Below, in pieces: positions 1-7,406 of a DNA stretch of 64,000 nucleotides. The notes beneath the pieces were generated by a model, which saw only the letters and a list, made by a program, of their open reading frames with translations, was not told the DNA's origin and made no database searches. The translations under genes were made by a program, and so were the position numbers. Position 1 is the first letter of the stretch; each line of letters starts with the position of its first letter. Source of the stretch: an uncultured Pelagibacteraceae bacterium (GTDB lineage: Bacteria; Pseudomonadota; Alphaproteobacteria; Pelagibacterales; Pelagibacteraceae); NCBI GenBank assembly GCA_902623735.1, contig CACNUU010000002.1, forward strand, positions 1 through 64,000, written 5' to 3'.

Positions 1-285
1 GGCTCAGCATTCAATTTTTTTGGTGGTGATCCCTGGTATAACGTAACTGTCAGAAATGATACTCAATATTTCAATGATGCAAACTATTATAGTTCCAAAG
101 CGGGAGCTGGAGTTGATTTTAGAGCAAAAAACTTTGATTCCATTGAAAATTTAGAAAAAAATTCCGTAGATTTTTATGCTTCGGTTAAAAGTTTATATTT
201 ACAGGATAGACAACAAAAAATTCTCAATACAAAAAAAATTATTGATACCCAAAATGATAGTGACTGGGAAGAGATCGATAATTAA
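1..285 (+). CDS. mlaA: MlaA (VacJ) family lipoprotein, C-terminal fragment
   Basis: This is the last 94 codons of a gene that begins before the window, read in frame 1 and ending in TAA at 283-285. The visible part contains the MlaA C-terminal pattern: a GVDFRAKNFD stretch, then a segment around DFYASVKSLYLQDRQ, and an acidic end. MlaA is an outer-membrane lipoprotein that removes mislocalised phospholipids from the outer leaflet and passes them to the periplasmic carrier MlaC. The mlaC gene follows after 15 bases on the same strand, which supports the call. The lipobox and most of the protein lie outside the window. Confidence 0.85.
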   Translation, partial: GSAFNFFGGDPWYNVTVRNDTQYFNDANYYSSKAGAGVDFRAKNFDSIENLEKNSVDFYASVKSLYLQDRQQKILNTKKIIDTQNDSDWEEIDN

Positions 286-300
286 AAAAAATAAAAAATC

Positions 301-891
301 ATGAAAAAAAAGATATTTGTAATATCGGTATTTCTGTACTTTCTAAATTTGGTAAATCTTTATGCAATTGAGCCAGATATTTTTGTTCAATCAACAGTTA
401 ATAGAGCCTCAGAAATTTTGTCTAGTGACACTTCAAAAGAACAAAAGATGAGTGATCTTAAAATCATTGCAAAAGAAACAGTCGATATACGTGGAATTGG
501 ATTTTATACACTTGGAAAAGTAAGAAAAAATTTAAATGATGAGCAAAAGAAAACCTATACAGAATTATTTGAAAATTACTTTTTGAAAAGTTTTTCAAGT
601 AGGCTGGCAGAGTATACAAATCCTGAAATAGACGTAATTTCAAAAGAAGTACTTAATGAAAACTATACAATTGTTAACAGTATTTTGAAAGGGACTAGCG
701 AAAGACCTGAAGTAAAAATAGATTGGAGAATTTACACAAAAAATAAAGAAAATCCTTTAATAAGAGACCTGATCATTGAAGGTTTAAGCTTAGCCAGAAC
801 TCAAAAAGAAGAGTTTTCATCTATTTTAAACTCAAACGATGGAGATATTAAAGCACTTTTTGCAGTGTTGAAGGATTTTGCAAATAATTAA
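301..891 (+). CDS. mlaC: MlaC/Ttg2D family periplasmic phospholipid-binding protein
   Basis: The product is 196 residues, the usual size of MlaC. It starts with a Sec signal peptide: a lysine-rich start, a hydrophobic stretch, then a cleavage-like LYA site near residue 22. The mature part has the family's helical N-terminal half, with VDIRGIGFYTLGK near residues 57-69 and an LFENYF segment near residue 89. A VDWRIY-like core follows (here IDWRIY near 140) and then a C-terminal helix. MlaC ferries phospholipids between the outer-membrane MlaA complex and the inner-membrane MlaFEDB transporter. It directly follows mlaA, probably in one transcript. The MlaFEDB genes are not in the window. Confidence 0.85.
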   Translation: MKKKIFVISVFLYFLNLVNLYAIEPDIFVQSTVNRASEILSSDTSKEQKMSDLKIIAKETVDIRGIGFYTLGKVRKNLNDEQKKTYTELFENYFLKSFSSRLAEYTNPEIDVISKEVLNENYTIVNSILKGTSERPEVKIDWRIYTKNKENPLIRDLIIEGLSLARTQKEEFSSILNSNDGDIKALFAVLKDFANN

Positions 892-917
892 TTTCTTTTA
901 ATTAAATATTCGAAATT

Positions 918-994
918 TGGTGGGCCCGCCAGGACTCGAACCTGGGACCAATACATTATGAGTGTACTGCTCTAACCAACTGAGCTACAGGCCC
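918..994 (-). tRNA. tRNA with CAT anticodon (probably Ile2, possibly elongator Met)
   Basis: The minus strand folds into a full cloverleaf with an encoded CCA end. It has a 7-bp acceptor stem (GGGCCTG with CGGGCCC, one G-U pair), a D loop with the GG pair, loop CTCATAA giving anticodon CAT, and a canonical TTCGAGT T-loop. It is not the initiator, because position 1 pairs with 72 (G-C). The variable loop TGGTC and C32 resemble tRNA-Ile(CAU), whose C34 is changed to lysidine. Elongator tRNA-Met cannot be excluded by eye. Confidence 0.9.
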
Positions 995-1068
995 AAAGAC
1001 ATAAAGTTAATACATTAAATCCATATAATCGGCAAGGTTATTTGTTTTAATTACAACAAAATAGAAAA

Positions 1069-1872
1069 CTAATAATAATCCCGGAAATAAAAGAAATTTT
1101 TCAAATAATAAACATGACTTATTATATAAAGATTAAATAATAGCTCTTGTAATTCAGATAGCCTTATAAATGTGAATGATAATAATTGAGTTAAATCAAC
1201 TGAAAAATTAAAAGGATGACTGTCAACTTCCCAACTTAAAAAAAAAGGTTTGATATCAAAAATATCTCTAATTAAATTTGGAATAACAAATAGTAAAATT
1301 AAACATGATAAATATATAAGTTTAGAACTAGGTAATATAAATAAAGCTAAATTTTTTGACTTAAATCTTATCAATTTTTCAAATAAAAAAGAAAAACTAC
1401 AAAATAATAATAATAAAGTTCTTGGTAATTGGTTAAATAAATTACTAATGTTATGTAAATTTGTCTCATTTTGAGAGTTTAATTTTGAAAAAAATTCAGG
1501 CGTTAACCAGAAAAAAAAATGTTGGCCATAAGAAATTTCTTCGAGAAAATAATAAATAAGCCCAATTAAGTATATGCTTAATATTATCTGGAAAAACTTA
1601 CTTAAGTTCTTAAAATGAAGTTTAACATATCTGAACAGAATTATTATTGATAACAGTAAAATAACTATTTGAGTGAATTCTACTATTCCATTTTCTTCCC
1701 AAAATAATGGATTATAACCACCTCTGTCAGTTATAGATTCTGCGTATAAATAGTAAGAAAAAATTGGGTAATGATTGTGAATAACTCCCTCACATAATAA
1801 AAATAAAATTGAGATAATTATGAGAAAAAAGAAATAATTAAACTTGAATTTTTGTTGGATAATTTTAAACAT
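1069..1872 (-). CDS. multi-pass membrane protein of unknown function
   Basis: The product is 267 residues with about five or six hydrophobic helices, near residues 13-30, 65-81, 92-110, 150-165, 182-200 and 240-260. I do not recognise a named function. The central part has a conserved-looking signature: FLEEISYGQHFFFW near residue 109, then NSQNETNLHN near residue 132. I have seen this combination (EE-S-x-GQ followed by N-x-Q-x-ETN-LHN) in uncharacterised membrane proteins, so it may mark a family with polar residues inside the membrane. It starts 8 bases after the tRNA-Val gene and is probably on the rpoD transcript. It is followed by another tRNA. Confidence 0.7.
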   Translation of the reverse strand: MFKIIQQKFKFNYFFFLIIISILFLLCEGVIHNHYPIFSYYLYAESITDRGGYNPLFWEENGIVEFTQIVILLLSIIILFRYVKLHFKNLSKFFQIILSIYLIGLIYYFLEEISYGQHFFFWLTPEFFSKLNSQNETNLHNISNLFNQLPRTLLLLFCSFSFLFEKLIRFKSKNLALFILPSSKLIYLSCLILLFVIPNLIRDIFDIKPFFLSWEVDSHPFNFSVDLTQLLSFTFIRLSELQELLFNLYIISHVYYLKNFFYFRDYY

Positions 1873-1880
1873 AACTTAAA

Positions 1881-1955
1881 TGGTGGGCCGTGTTGGTTAC
1901 GCTCCAACTACCCCTGCAATGTCAATGCAGTACTCTACTATTGAGCTAACGGCCC
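1881..1955 (-). tRNA. tRNA-Val(GAC) with atypical D- and T-loops
   Basis: Read on the minus strand, this 75-base segment has a perfect 7-bp acceptor stem (GGGCCGT/ACGGCCC), a 4-bp D stem and a perfect anticodon stem CTGCA/TGCAG. The anticodon loop is TTGACAT (anticodon GAC, valine), the T stem GTTGG/CCAAC is perfect, the discriminator is A and CCA is encoded. The D loop is AATAGTA and lacks the G18-G19 pair. The T loop is AGCGTAA instead of TTC-R-A-N-T. Position 15/48 is A/A. The gene lies 5 bases after the rpoD stop codon and 8 bases before the next coding region, so it is probably cut out of a longer mRNA. Whether it is a working valine tRNA is uncertain. Confidence 0.75.
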
Positions 1956-1960
1956 AGTTA

Positions 1961-3784
1961 TTAACCCTCTAAAAAACTTTTTAATTGTTTTGATCTACTT
2001 GGGTGTTTAAGTTTTCTCAATGCCTTCGCCTCAATCTGTCTAATTCTTTCTCTTGTAACCGAAAACTGTAATCCCACCTCTTCTAATGTATGATCTGTAT
2101 TCATTCCTACACCAAAACGCATTCTTAAAACTCTCTCCTCTCGAGGGGTTAATGTAGATAAGATTTTTGTAGTAGCCTCTCCTAAGTTAGACTTTATTGC
2201 CTGTTCCAATGGAGCTAATGCTTTTGTATCTTCTATAAAATCTCCTAAACTACTATCCTCCTCATCACCAACTGGTTTTTCCAATGAGACTGGCTCTTTT
2301 GAAATCTTTAAAACTTTTCTTACTTTGTCTAATGGCATTCTTAATTTTTTTGCCAGTTCCTCTGGGGTTGCCTCTCTTCCAAACTCACTTAAGATTAATC
2401 TTTGTGTCCTAACAATTTTATTTATAGTTTCAATCATGTGGACAGGTATTCTTATTGTTCTAGCCTGATCTGCAATAGATCTTGTAATTGCTTGTCTAAT
2501 CCACCAAGTAGCATAAGTTGAAAATTTATAACCTCTCCTATACTCAAATTTATCAACTGCTTTCATAAGCCCTATATTACCTTCTTGTATCAAATCTAAA
2601 AACTGAAGGCCTCTGTTTGTATATTTCTTTGCTATTGAGATAACTAATCTTAAATTTGCTTCAACCATCTCTTTTTTTGCAATTCTAGACTCTTTTTCAC
2701 CTTTTTGTATTCTGCTAACTAACTTTTTATAATCTGTTACAGACATTCCAAGTTTATGACTTATTTCAATAAGTCTTTCTCTTATATTTTTGAAATTTTC
2801 TTTATTTTTATTAAAAAACTGTTTCCAAGATGTATTTGTTTCTAAAAATTTTTTAAAGTTTGGATTTATTTCATTACCCACATAAAACTTAATGAATTCA
2901 TTTCTTGAAATTTGATTATCCATAGCGAGTCTAAGTAAGTTACCCTCAAGAGAAATTATTTTTTTGTTTTCTATATAATGTTTTTGAACTAATTCCTCTA
3001 AAACAGAGGGTGACAGCTGTAGGGATTTAATATTTTCTAAAATATCATTAACTACTTTATCGTAACTTTTTTCTTTGTTTGGTGAAAAATTCTGAGAATT
3101 TAATACACATTCCAATTTTTCTTTTTGATATTTAATAAGCTTATTATATTCCTTTGTTAAATTATGTACTGTTTTTAAAACTTTAGGTTTTATTTCAGTT
3201 TCCATTGCTGCAAGTGTTGGATTAAAATCATCATCATCCTCACTTGAAGAATCATCTTTATCTACTTCACCAGAATTTTTTTGTTTAGCACTTGGGCCAG
3301 TTGTTTCATCTTCCATGTAATTTGTATCAATATCTATTATTTCTCTAACAAGTATTTCATCCTTTTGTAATTTTTCATTCCAATCAAAAAATTGTTGTGC
3401 TGTTATTGGGCTTTGTGATAATGCAATTAACATTACATCTTTTCCTGCTTCAATTCTTTTTGCAATTGCAATTTCACCTTCTCTAGAAAGAAGCTCCACA
3501 CCACCCATTTCTCTGAGATACATACGAATAGGATCATCACTTTTCTCTATTGTCTTGCCTTCTTCTTTTGATGAATTTTCTTTTTTTCTTAAAACCTTGA
3601 AATCAGATTTTTTTTCAACAAGTGTAACCTTTTCATCTAAAATATGTATAAAAGCTTGGGCTAAATTTTCGTCTGAAAGATTTCTCTTTCCTAATGATTT
3701 GCTTAATTCCTCATAAGTAATAAAACCTCTGTGAGTTCCACGACCCATTAACCTAGCAAATGATTTTGTAATAATTCTTTCCAC
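1961..3784 (-). CDS. rpoD: RNA polymerase primary sigma factor (sigma-70)
   Basis: The product is 607 residues and carries the full set of primary sigma regions. Region 1.1 is at the N-terminus. Region 1.2 contains [11 protein letters not shown] near residue 85. An acidic non-conserved insert (residues about 170-190) is followed by regions 2.1-2.4 with [17 protein letters not shown] near residue 425. Regions 3 and 4 follow, with the helix-turn-helix [20 protein letters not shown] near the end. It directs RNA polymerase to housekeeping promoters. It is the last protein gene of the yqeY-dnaG-rpoD string, the alphaproteobacterial form of the macromolecular synthesis operon, and a tRNA-Val gene sits 5 bases downstream. 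The 67-base gap to dnaG may hold an extra promoter. Confidence 0.98.
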   Translation of the reverse strand: MERIITKSFARLMGRGTHRGFITYEELSKSLGKRNLSDENLAQAFIHILDEKVTLVEKKSDFKVLRKKENSSKEEGKTIEKSDDPIRMYLREMGGVELLSREGEIAIAKRIEAGKDVMLIALSQSPITAQQFFDWNEKLQKDEILVREIIDIDTNYMEDETTGPSAKQKNSGEVDKDDSSSEDDDDFNPTLAAMETEIKPKVLKTVHNLTKEYNKLIKYQKEKLECVLNSQNFSPNKEKSYDKVVNDILENIKSLQLSPSVLEELVQKHYIENKKIISLEGNLLRLAMDNQISRNEFIKFYVGNEINPNFKKFLETNTSWKQFFNKNKENFKNIRERLIEISHKLGMSVTDYKKLVSRIQKGEKESRIAKKEMVEANLRLVISIAKKYTNRGLQFLDLIQEGNIGLMKAVDKFEYRRGYKFSTYATWWIRQAITRSIADQARTIRIPVHMIETINKIVRTQRLILSEFGREATPEELAKKLRMPLDKVRKVLKISKEPVSLEKPVGDEEDSSLGDFIEDTKALAPLEQAIKSNLGEATTKILSTLTPREERVLRMRFGVGMNTDHTLEEVGLQFSVTRERIRQIEAKALRKLKHPSRSKQLKSFLEG

Positions 3785-3851
3785 AACAATTTAAGCTTGA
3801 ATGATCTATATAATATCAATTTTATAAAAATCCATTAATTATTTTTGAAGA

Positions 3852-5624
3852 TTAATTGAAATTTTGCTTTTTTTTCAGCTCTTTTAGCTCATTAAAGGTA
3901 GCCTCGCTAAAATCTCGCGAAAACTTTGATTCTAATTCCTGGATTCTAAATTCTAGATCATAATTGTTTAAATCACGATTTATATCCTCAAATAATCCTA
4001 AGATATCACCATCATTTTTTTTATTCCTCAAGATATTTTTAATTGACGCAAATTTATCAATTTTTTCTATTAATTGATTATCAATACCCAAATCATTTAT
4101 TTTAAACTCTTCTCCTAATTTGATTTTTGACTTAATTTTTTCGAAAATTTGTTTATTTACATCAGTAAAAAACTTCACATTTTCTAAAAGGTGAAAATTA
4201 TCCCTTACCAAATCCATGTTATTCATAATCAAATATAAAAAAGAAAATTCTTTTAATTCTACTCCAGTCAAAGATTGGCTTTCCTCAAAATGTTTTTTCG
4301 TAGTTTCTAAAGATTTTACCTTTTTTGAAAAAAACAATTTTTGATTTTGATTCGTATACGGAGCTAAATCAGAAATCTTCTCTAAAAAATATTCTAAAAC
4401 ATACTTTTTGATAAAATTATCCTTTATTGTATTTGATATAGACCTTAATTTTTTATCAAATAAAGCCATAGATGAAGGATTGTTTTGGGTTTTTTGTTTG
4501 TAATGACTAAAAATAAATTGATGAATTGGTATTTTATTTTGCTCTGTAAAATCTAAAAAATAATTCTTACCATTTTTATTAACAAAACTATCGGGGTCTT
4601 CTTTGTTTGGTAAAAACAGAAAAGAAATCTGTTTTTCAGGTTTAAGATCTTTGATAGAATTCTCTGCTGCTCTCAAAGCTGCTTTATATCCACTTTCATC
4701 CCCATCAAAACATATAATTATATCATCGTAAAATTGATTTAACATTATAATTTGCCTATCAGTTAATGATGTGCCTAAATTCGCAACAACATTTTCAATT
4801 CCATTTTTACTTAATCCTACTACATCCATGTAGCCTTCTACTAAGTAAACACTCTCTTGTTGGCTTGAAAACTTTCTTGCGAGATCTAAATTGTAAAGGT
4901 TAGAGCCTTTCTTAAAAAAATTTGTTTCAGGTGAATTTATATATTTTGCTAAATAATCACTTTTTTCAATTATTCTTCCACCCAGACCTATTGGCTGTCC
5001 CGAAATATTATTAATTGGAAATATTAGTCTTCCTCTAAATCTTTCTATATATAATTTTTTTTTTTCATCTATATAAAATAATCCTGTCTCTAATAATTCA
5101 TCAATATCAAATTTATTCTTTAATTCCTCAAATAGATTTGGTGTCTTTTCTACATAACCTATCTTAAATTTTTTGACTTGTATTTTATCAAGAGATCTAT
5201 TTTTTAAATATTCTCTTGCAATTGAATAAGACTCGTTTTTTAAAAGTTCATTATGATAAAAATCGACATAAATATTAAATATAGATGAATATTGCTTCCA
5301 CTTTTTTTCTCTTTCCTCATCTTTTTTTGTAAACAAATATGGTTGCATCCCTGCTAAATTTGCTAAATATTTGACTGCTTCACCAAATTTGAAATTTTGT
5401 GTTTTCATAACAAAATCAAAAATATTTCCATGCTCAGATGTGGCAAAACAGTGATAAAATTCTTTTTCATCATTTACTGTAAATGATGGTGTTTTTTCAT
5501 TTTTAAAAGGGGATAAGCCCACATATTCTTTACCCCTTTTTTTTAAACTCACAACTTTTGACACAACCGAAGAGACCTTCAACCTCGTTTTAATTTCATC
5601 AAGATATTCTTTTGGATACTTCAT
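3852..5624 (-). CDS. dnaG: DNA primase
   Basis: The product is 590 residues. It has an N-terminal zinc-finger-like domain (residues about 35-70), the primase core with RFRGRLIFPI (near 195-204), a Toprim domain with YLVEGYMDV (near 260) and FDGDESG (near 306-312), and a C-terminal helicase-interaction region. DnaG makes the RNA primers for replication. Of the four usual zinc ligands (C-x2-H ... C-x2-C) only Cys59 remains. The others are Ser38, Lys41 and Thr62, so the domain probably does not bind zinc. I recall similar loss in other alphaproteobacterial primases. Its ATG overlaps the yqeY stop as TAATG, indicating translational coupling. Confidence 0.97.
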   Translation of the reverse strand: MKYPKEYLDEIKTRLKVSSVVSKVVSLKKRGKEYVGLSPFKNEKTPSFTVNDEKEFYHCFATSEHGNIFDFVMKTQNFKFGEAVKYLANLAGMQPYLFTKKDEEREKKWKQYSSIFNIYVDFYHNELLKNESYSIAREYLKNRSLDKIQVKKFKIGYVEKTPNLFEELKNKFDIDELLETGLFYIDEKKKLYIERFRGRLIFPINNISGQPIGLGGRIIEKSDYLAKYINSPETNFFKKGSNLYNLDLARKFSSQQESVYLVEGYMDVVGLSKNGIENVVANLGTSLTDRQIIMLNQFYDDIIICFDGDESGYKAALRAAENSIKDLKPEKQISFLFLPNKEDPDSFVNKNGKNYFLDFTEQNKIPIHQFIFSHYKQKTQNNPSSMALFDKKLRSISNTIKDNFIKKYVLEYFLEKISDLAPYTNQNQKLFFSKKVKSLETTKKHFEESQSLTGVELKEFSFLYLIMNNMDLVRDNFHLLENVKFFTDVNKQIFEKIKSKIKLGEEFKINDLGIDNQLIEKIDKFASIKNILRNKKNDGDILGLFEDINRDLNNYDLEFRIQELESKFSRDFSEATFNELKELKKKQNFN

Positions 5625-6085
5625 TATTTACTAAGAATTTGTTTTAATAAATTTCCAGCTTTTGCGAAATCAATTTGATCAGCATTTTGTTTTTTTAACT
5701 CACCCATTACTTTTCCCATGTCCTTGATTGAAGATGCACCTAAATTAGAAATTGTTTCTTCACATATTTTTTTTAGTTCTTCATCACTTAGTTGGTTGGG
5801 TAAATAACTAGACAAAATATCATATTCATTTTGTTCCACTTCCAAAAGATCAGAGCGATTATTTTTTTTATAAATATCTATTGATTCGGCTCTTTGCTTC
5901 ACCATTTTCTTAAATAATTTTTTAATATCCTCATCATCTGTTTCTTTCTTATTTGGGCCAGATCTATTTGAAATTTCTAAATCCTTAATAGATGATAAAA
6001 TTAACCTATAAGTTGAGATTTTAGTTTTATCTTTAGATTTTAGAGCATTTTTATATTCTGTCTCAATCGTTTCTTTTAATGACAT
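5624..6085 (-). CDS. GatB/YqeY domain protein
   Basis: The product is 153 residues and covers the whole YqeY family length. Recognisable parts are the N-terminal helix with RLILSSIKDLEIS near residue 27, the KKMVKQRAESIDIYKK segment near residue 60, LSSYLPNQLSDEE near residue 90, and a C-terminal GKVMGELKK segment. The fold matches the tail domain of GatB, which in the amidotransferase complex contacts tRNA. The role of the stand-alone protein is not established. It is the first gene of the yqeY-dnaG-rpoD set and is divergent from carA across a 127-base gap. Its stop codon overlaps the dnaG start. Confidence 0.9.
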   Translation of the reverse strand: MSLKETIETEYKNALKSKDKTKISTYRLILSSIKDLEISNRSGPNKKETDDEDIKKLFKKMVKQRAESIDIYKKNNRSDLLEVEQNEYDILSSYLPNQLSDEELKKICEETISNLGASSIKDMGKVMGELKKQNADQIDFAKAGNLLKQILSK

Positions 6086-6169
6086 AACTTTTTTAATTTA
6101 CTTTAAAGAAAAAATTCTTCAAAAGAAAAATTGTTTTTTTACAATTTTATAATACATCTCTGTTGCGAT

Positions 6170-6175
6170 TATAAT
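6170..6175 (+). promoter_or_regulatory. candidate -10 element of carA
   Basis: A perfect TATAAT lies 38 bases before the proposed carA start, in the 127-base gap between the divergent yqeY and carA genes. No good TTGACA-like -35 sits 16-18 bases upstream, and another TATAAT occurs at 6148-6153. The assignment is therefore tentative. Confidence 0.35.
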
Positions 6176-6212
6176 CCAATTATTGTATTAACCTTTAACT
6201 TATGAGTTGTAA

Positions 6213-7406
6213 TTGATCAAAAAAGTAAAAAAAACTAACTCAAATAATTCTCAAATTAACACAGGTATTTTAGTTCTTGAAAATAAGAAGATTTTTAAGG
6301 GTATTGGAATTGGATTTCAGGGTGAAGCAACAGGTGAGGTTTGCTTTAACACTTCATTAACTGGATACCAAGAGATAATTTCAGACCCATCTTATGCGGG
6401 ACAAATAATAAACTTTACATTTCCTCATATTGGAAACGTTGGAACCAATAGAGAAGATTTCGAGTCTGATAAGATATGGACTAAAGGAGTTATTTTTAAT
6501 TCTGAGATCACTTCACCATCAAACTATAGATCTTTTCAGCATTTAGATGCGTGGTTAAAAAAAAATAAGATAGTTGGCATTACTGGGCTAGATACGAGAA
6601 GTTTAACAAATTTTATTAGAGACAAAGGAGCCCCTAAAGGGACAATCGCATTTTCTAAAAAAGGTAAATTTAATATTAATAGACTTACAAATTCCACAAT
6701 AAAATGGAGTGGGCTAAAAAATTTAGATCTTGCGGAGAAAGTATCGACTCAAAAAAATTATATTTGGAGAGGATTGAAAACCTGGAAAAAAGAATATGGT
6801 TATAAAAAAAATAATCAGAATTTATTTCATGTGGTTGCAATTGATTATGGAATAAAAAAAAATATTTTAAGATATTTTTCTGATTTCAAATGTAAAGTGA
6901 CTGTAGTTTCCTGCAAAACTCCTGCTGAAAAAATTTTATCCCTTAAGCCTAATGGTGTTTTTTTATCAAATGGACCTGGGGATCCAGCTGCAACTGGTAA
7001 ATATGCGATTAAAATAATTAAAAATCTTATTCAAAAAAAAATGCCACTATTTGGCATCTGTCTAGGTCATCAAATACTTGCTCTGTCGTTGGGTGGAAAA
7101 ACGAAAAAAATGAAATTGGGACACAGAGGAGCAAATCATCCTGTTAAAAATTTAATTAATGACAAAGTAGAAATTACTAGCCAAAATCATGGCTTTGAGG
7201 TTGTTAAAGAAAATTTACCAAATAATATTCAGATTACTCATAAATCTTTATTCGATAATAGTATCGAGGGAATAAAATTAAAGAATAAACCTGTATTCTC
7301 TGTCCAATATCACCCTGAGTCAAATCCGGGACCACAAGATAGTGTTTATTTATTTCAAGAATTTATTAACAACATGAAAAAAAATGCCAAAAAGAAAAGA
7401 TCTTAA
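6213..7406 (+). CDS. carA: carbamoyl-phosphate synthase small (glutaminase) subunit
   Basis: The product is 397 residues. The N-terminal half is the CarA-specific domain ([21 protein letters not shown] near residues 34-54). The C-terminal half is a class I glutamine amidotransferase with nucleophile Cys283 in FGICLGHQ and His367/Glu369 in QYHPES. It releases ammonia from glutamine for the CarB subunit, feeding pyrimidine and arginine synthesis. The start is TTG, because the in-frame codon just before it is a TAA stop and no ATG occurs before the conserved region. A four-codon reading frame (ATG at 6202, TGA at 6214-6216) overlaps this TTG. The 3' end overlaps carB by 23 bases. Confidence 0.96.
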   Translation: MIKKVKKTNSNNSQINTGILVLENKKIFKGIGIGFQGEATGEVCFNTSLTGYQEIISDPSYAGQIINFTFPHIGNVGTNREDFESDKIWTKGVIFNSEITSPSNYRSFQHLDAWLKKNKIVGITGLDTRSLTNFIRDKGAPKGTIAFSKKGKFNINRLTNSTIKWSGLKNLDLAEKVSTQKNYIWRGLKTWKKEYGYKKNNQNLFHVVAIDYGIKKNILRYFSDFKCKVTVVSCKTPAEKILSLKPNGVFLSNGPGDPAATGKYAIKIIKNLIQKKMPLFGICLGHQILALSLGGKTKKMKLGHRGANHPVKNLINDKVEITSQNHGFEVVKENLPNNIQITHKSLFDNSIEGIKLKNKPVFSVQYHPESNPGPQDSVYLFQEFINNMKKNAKKKRS

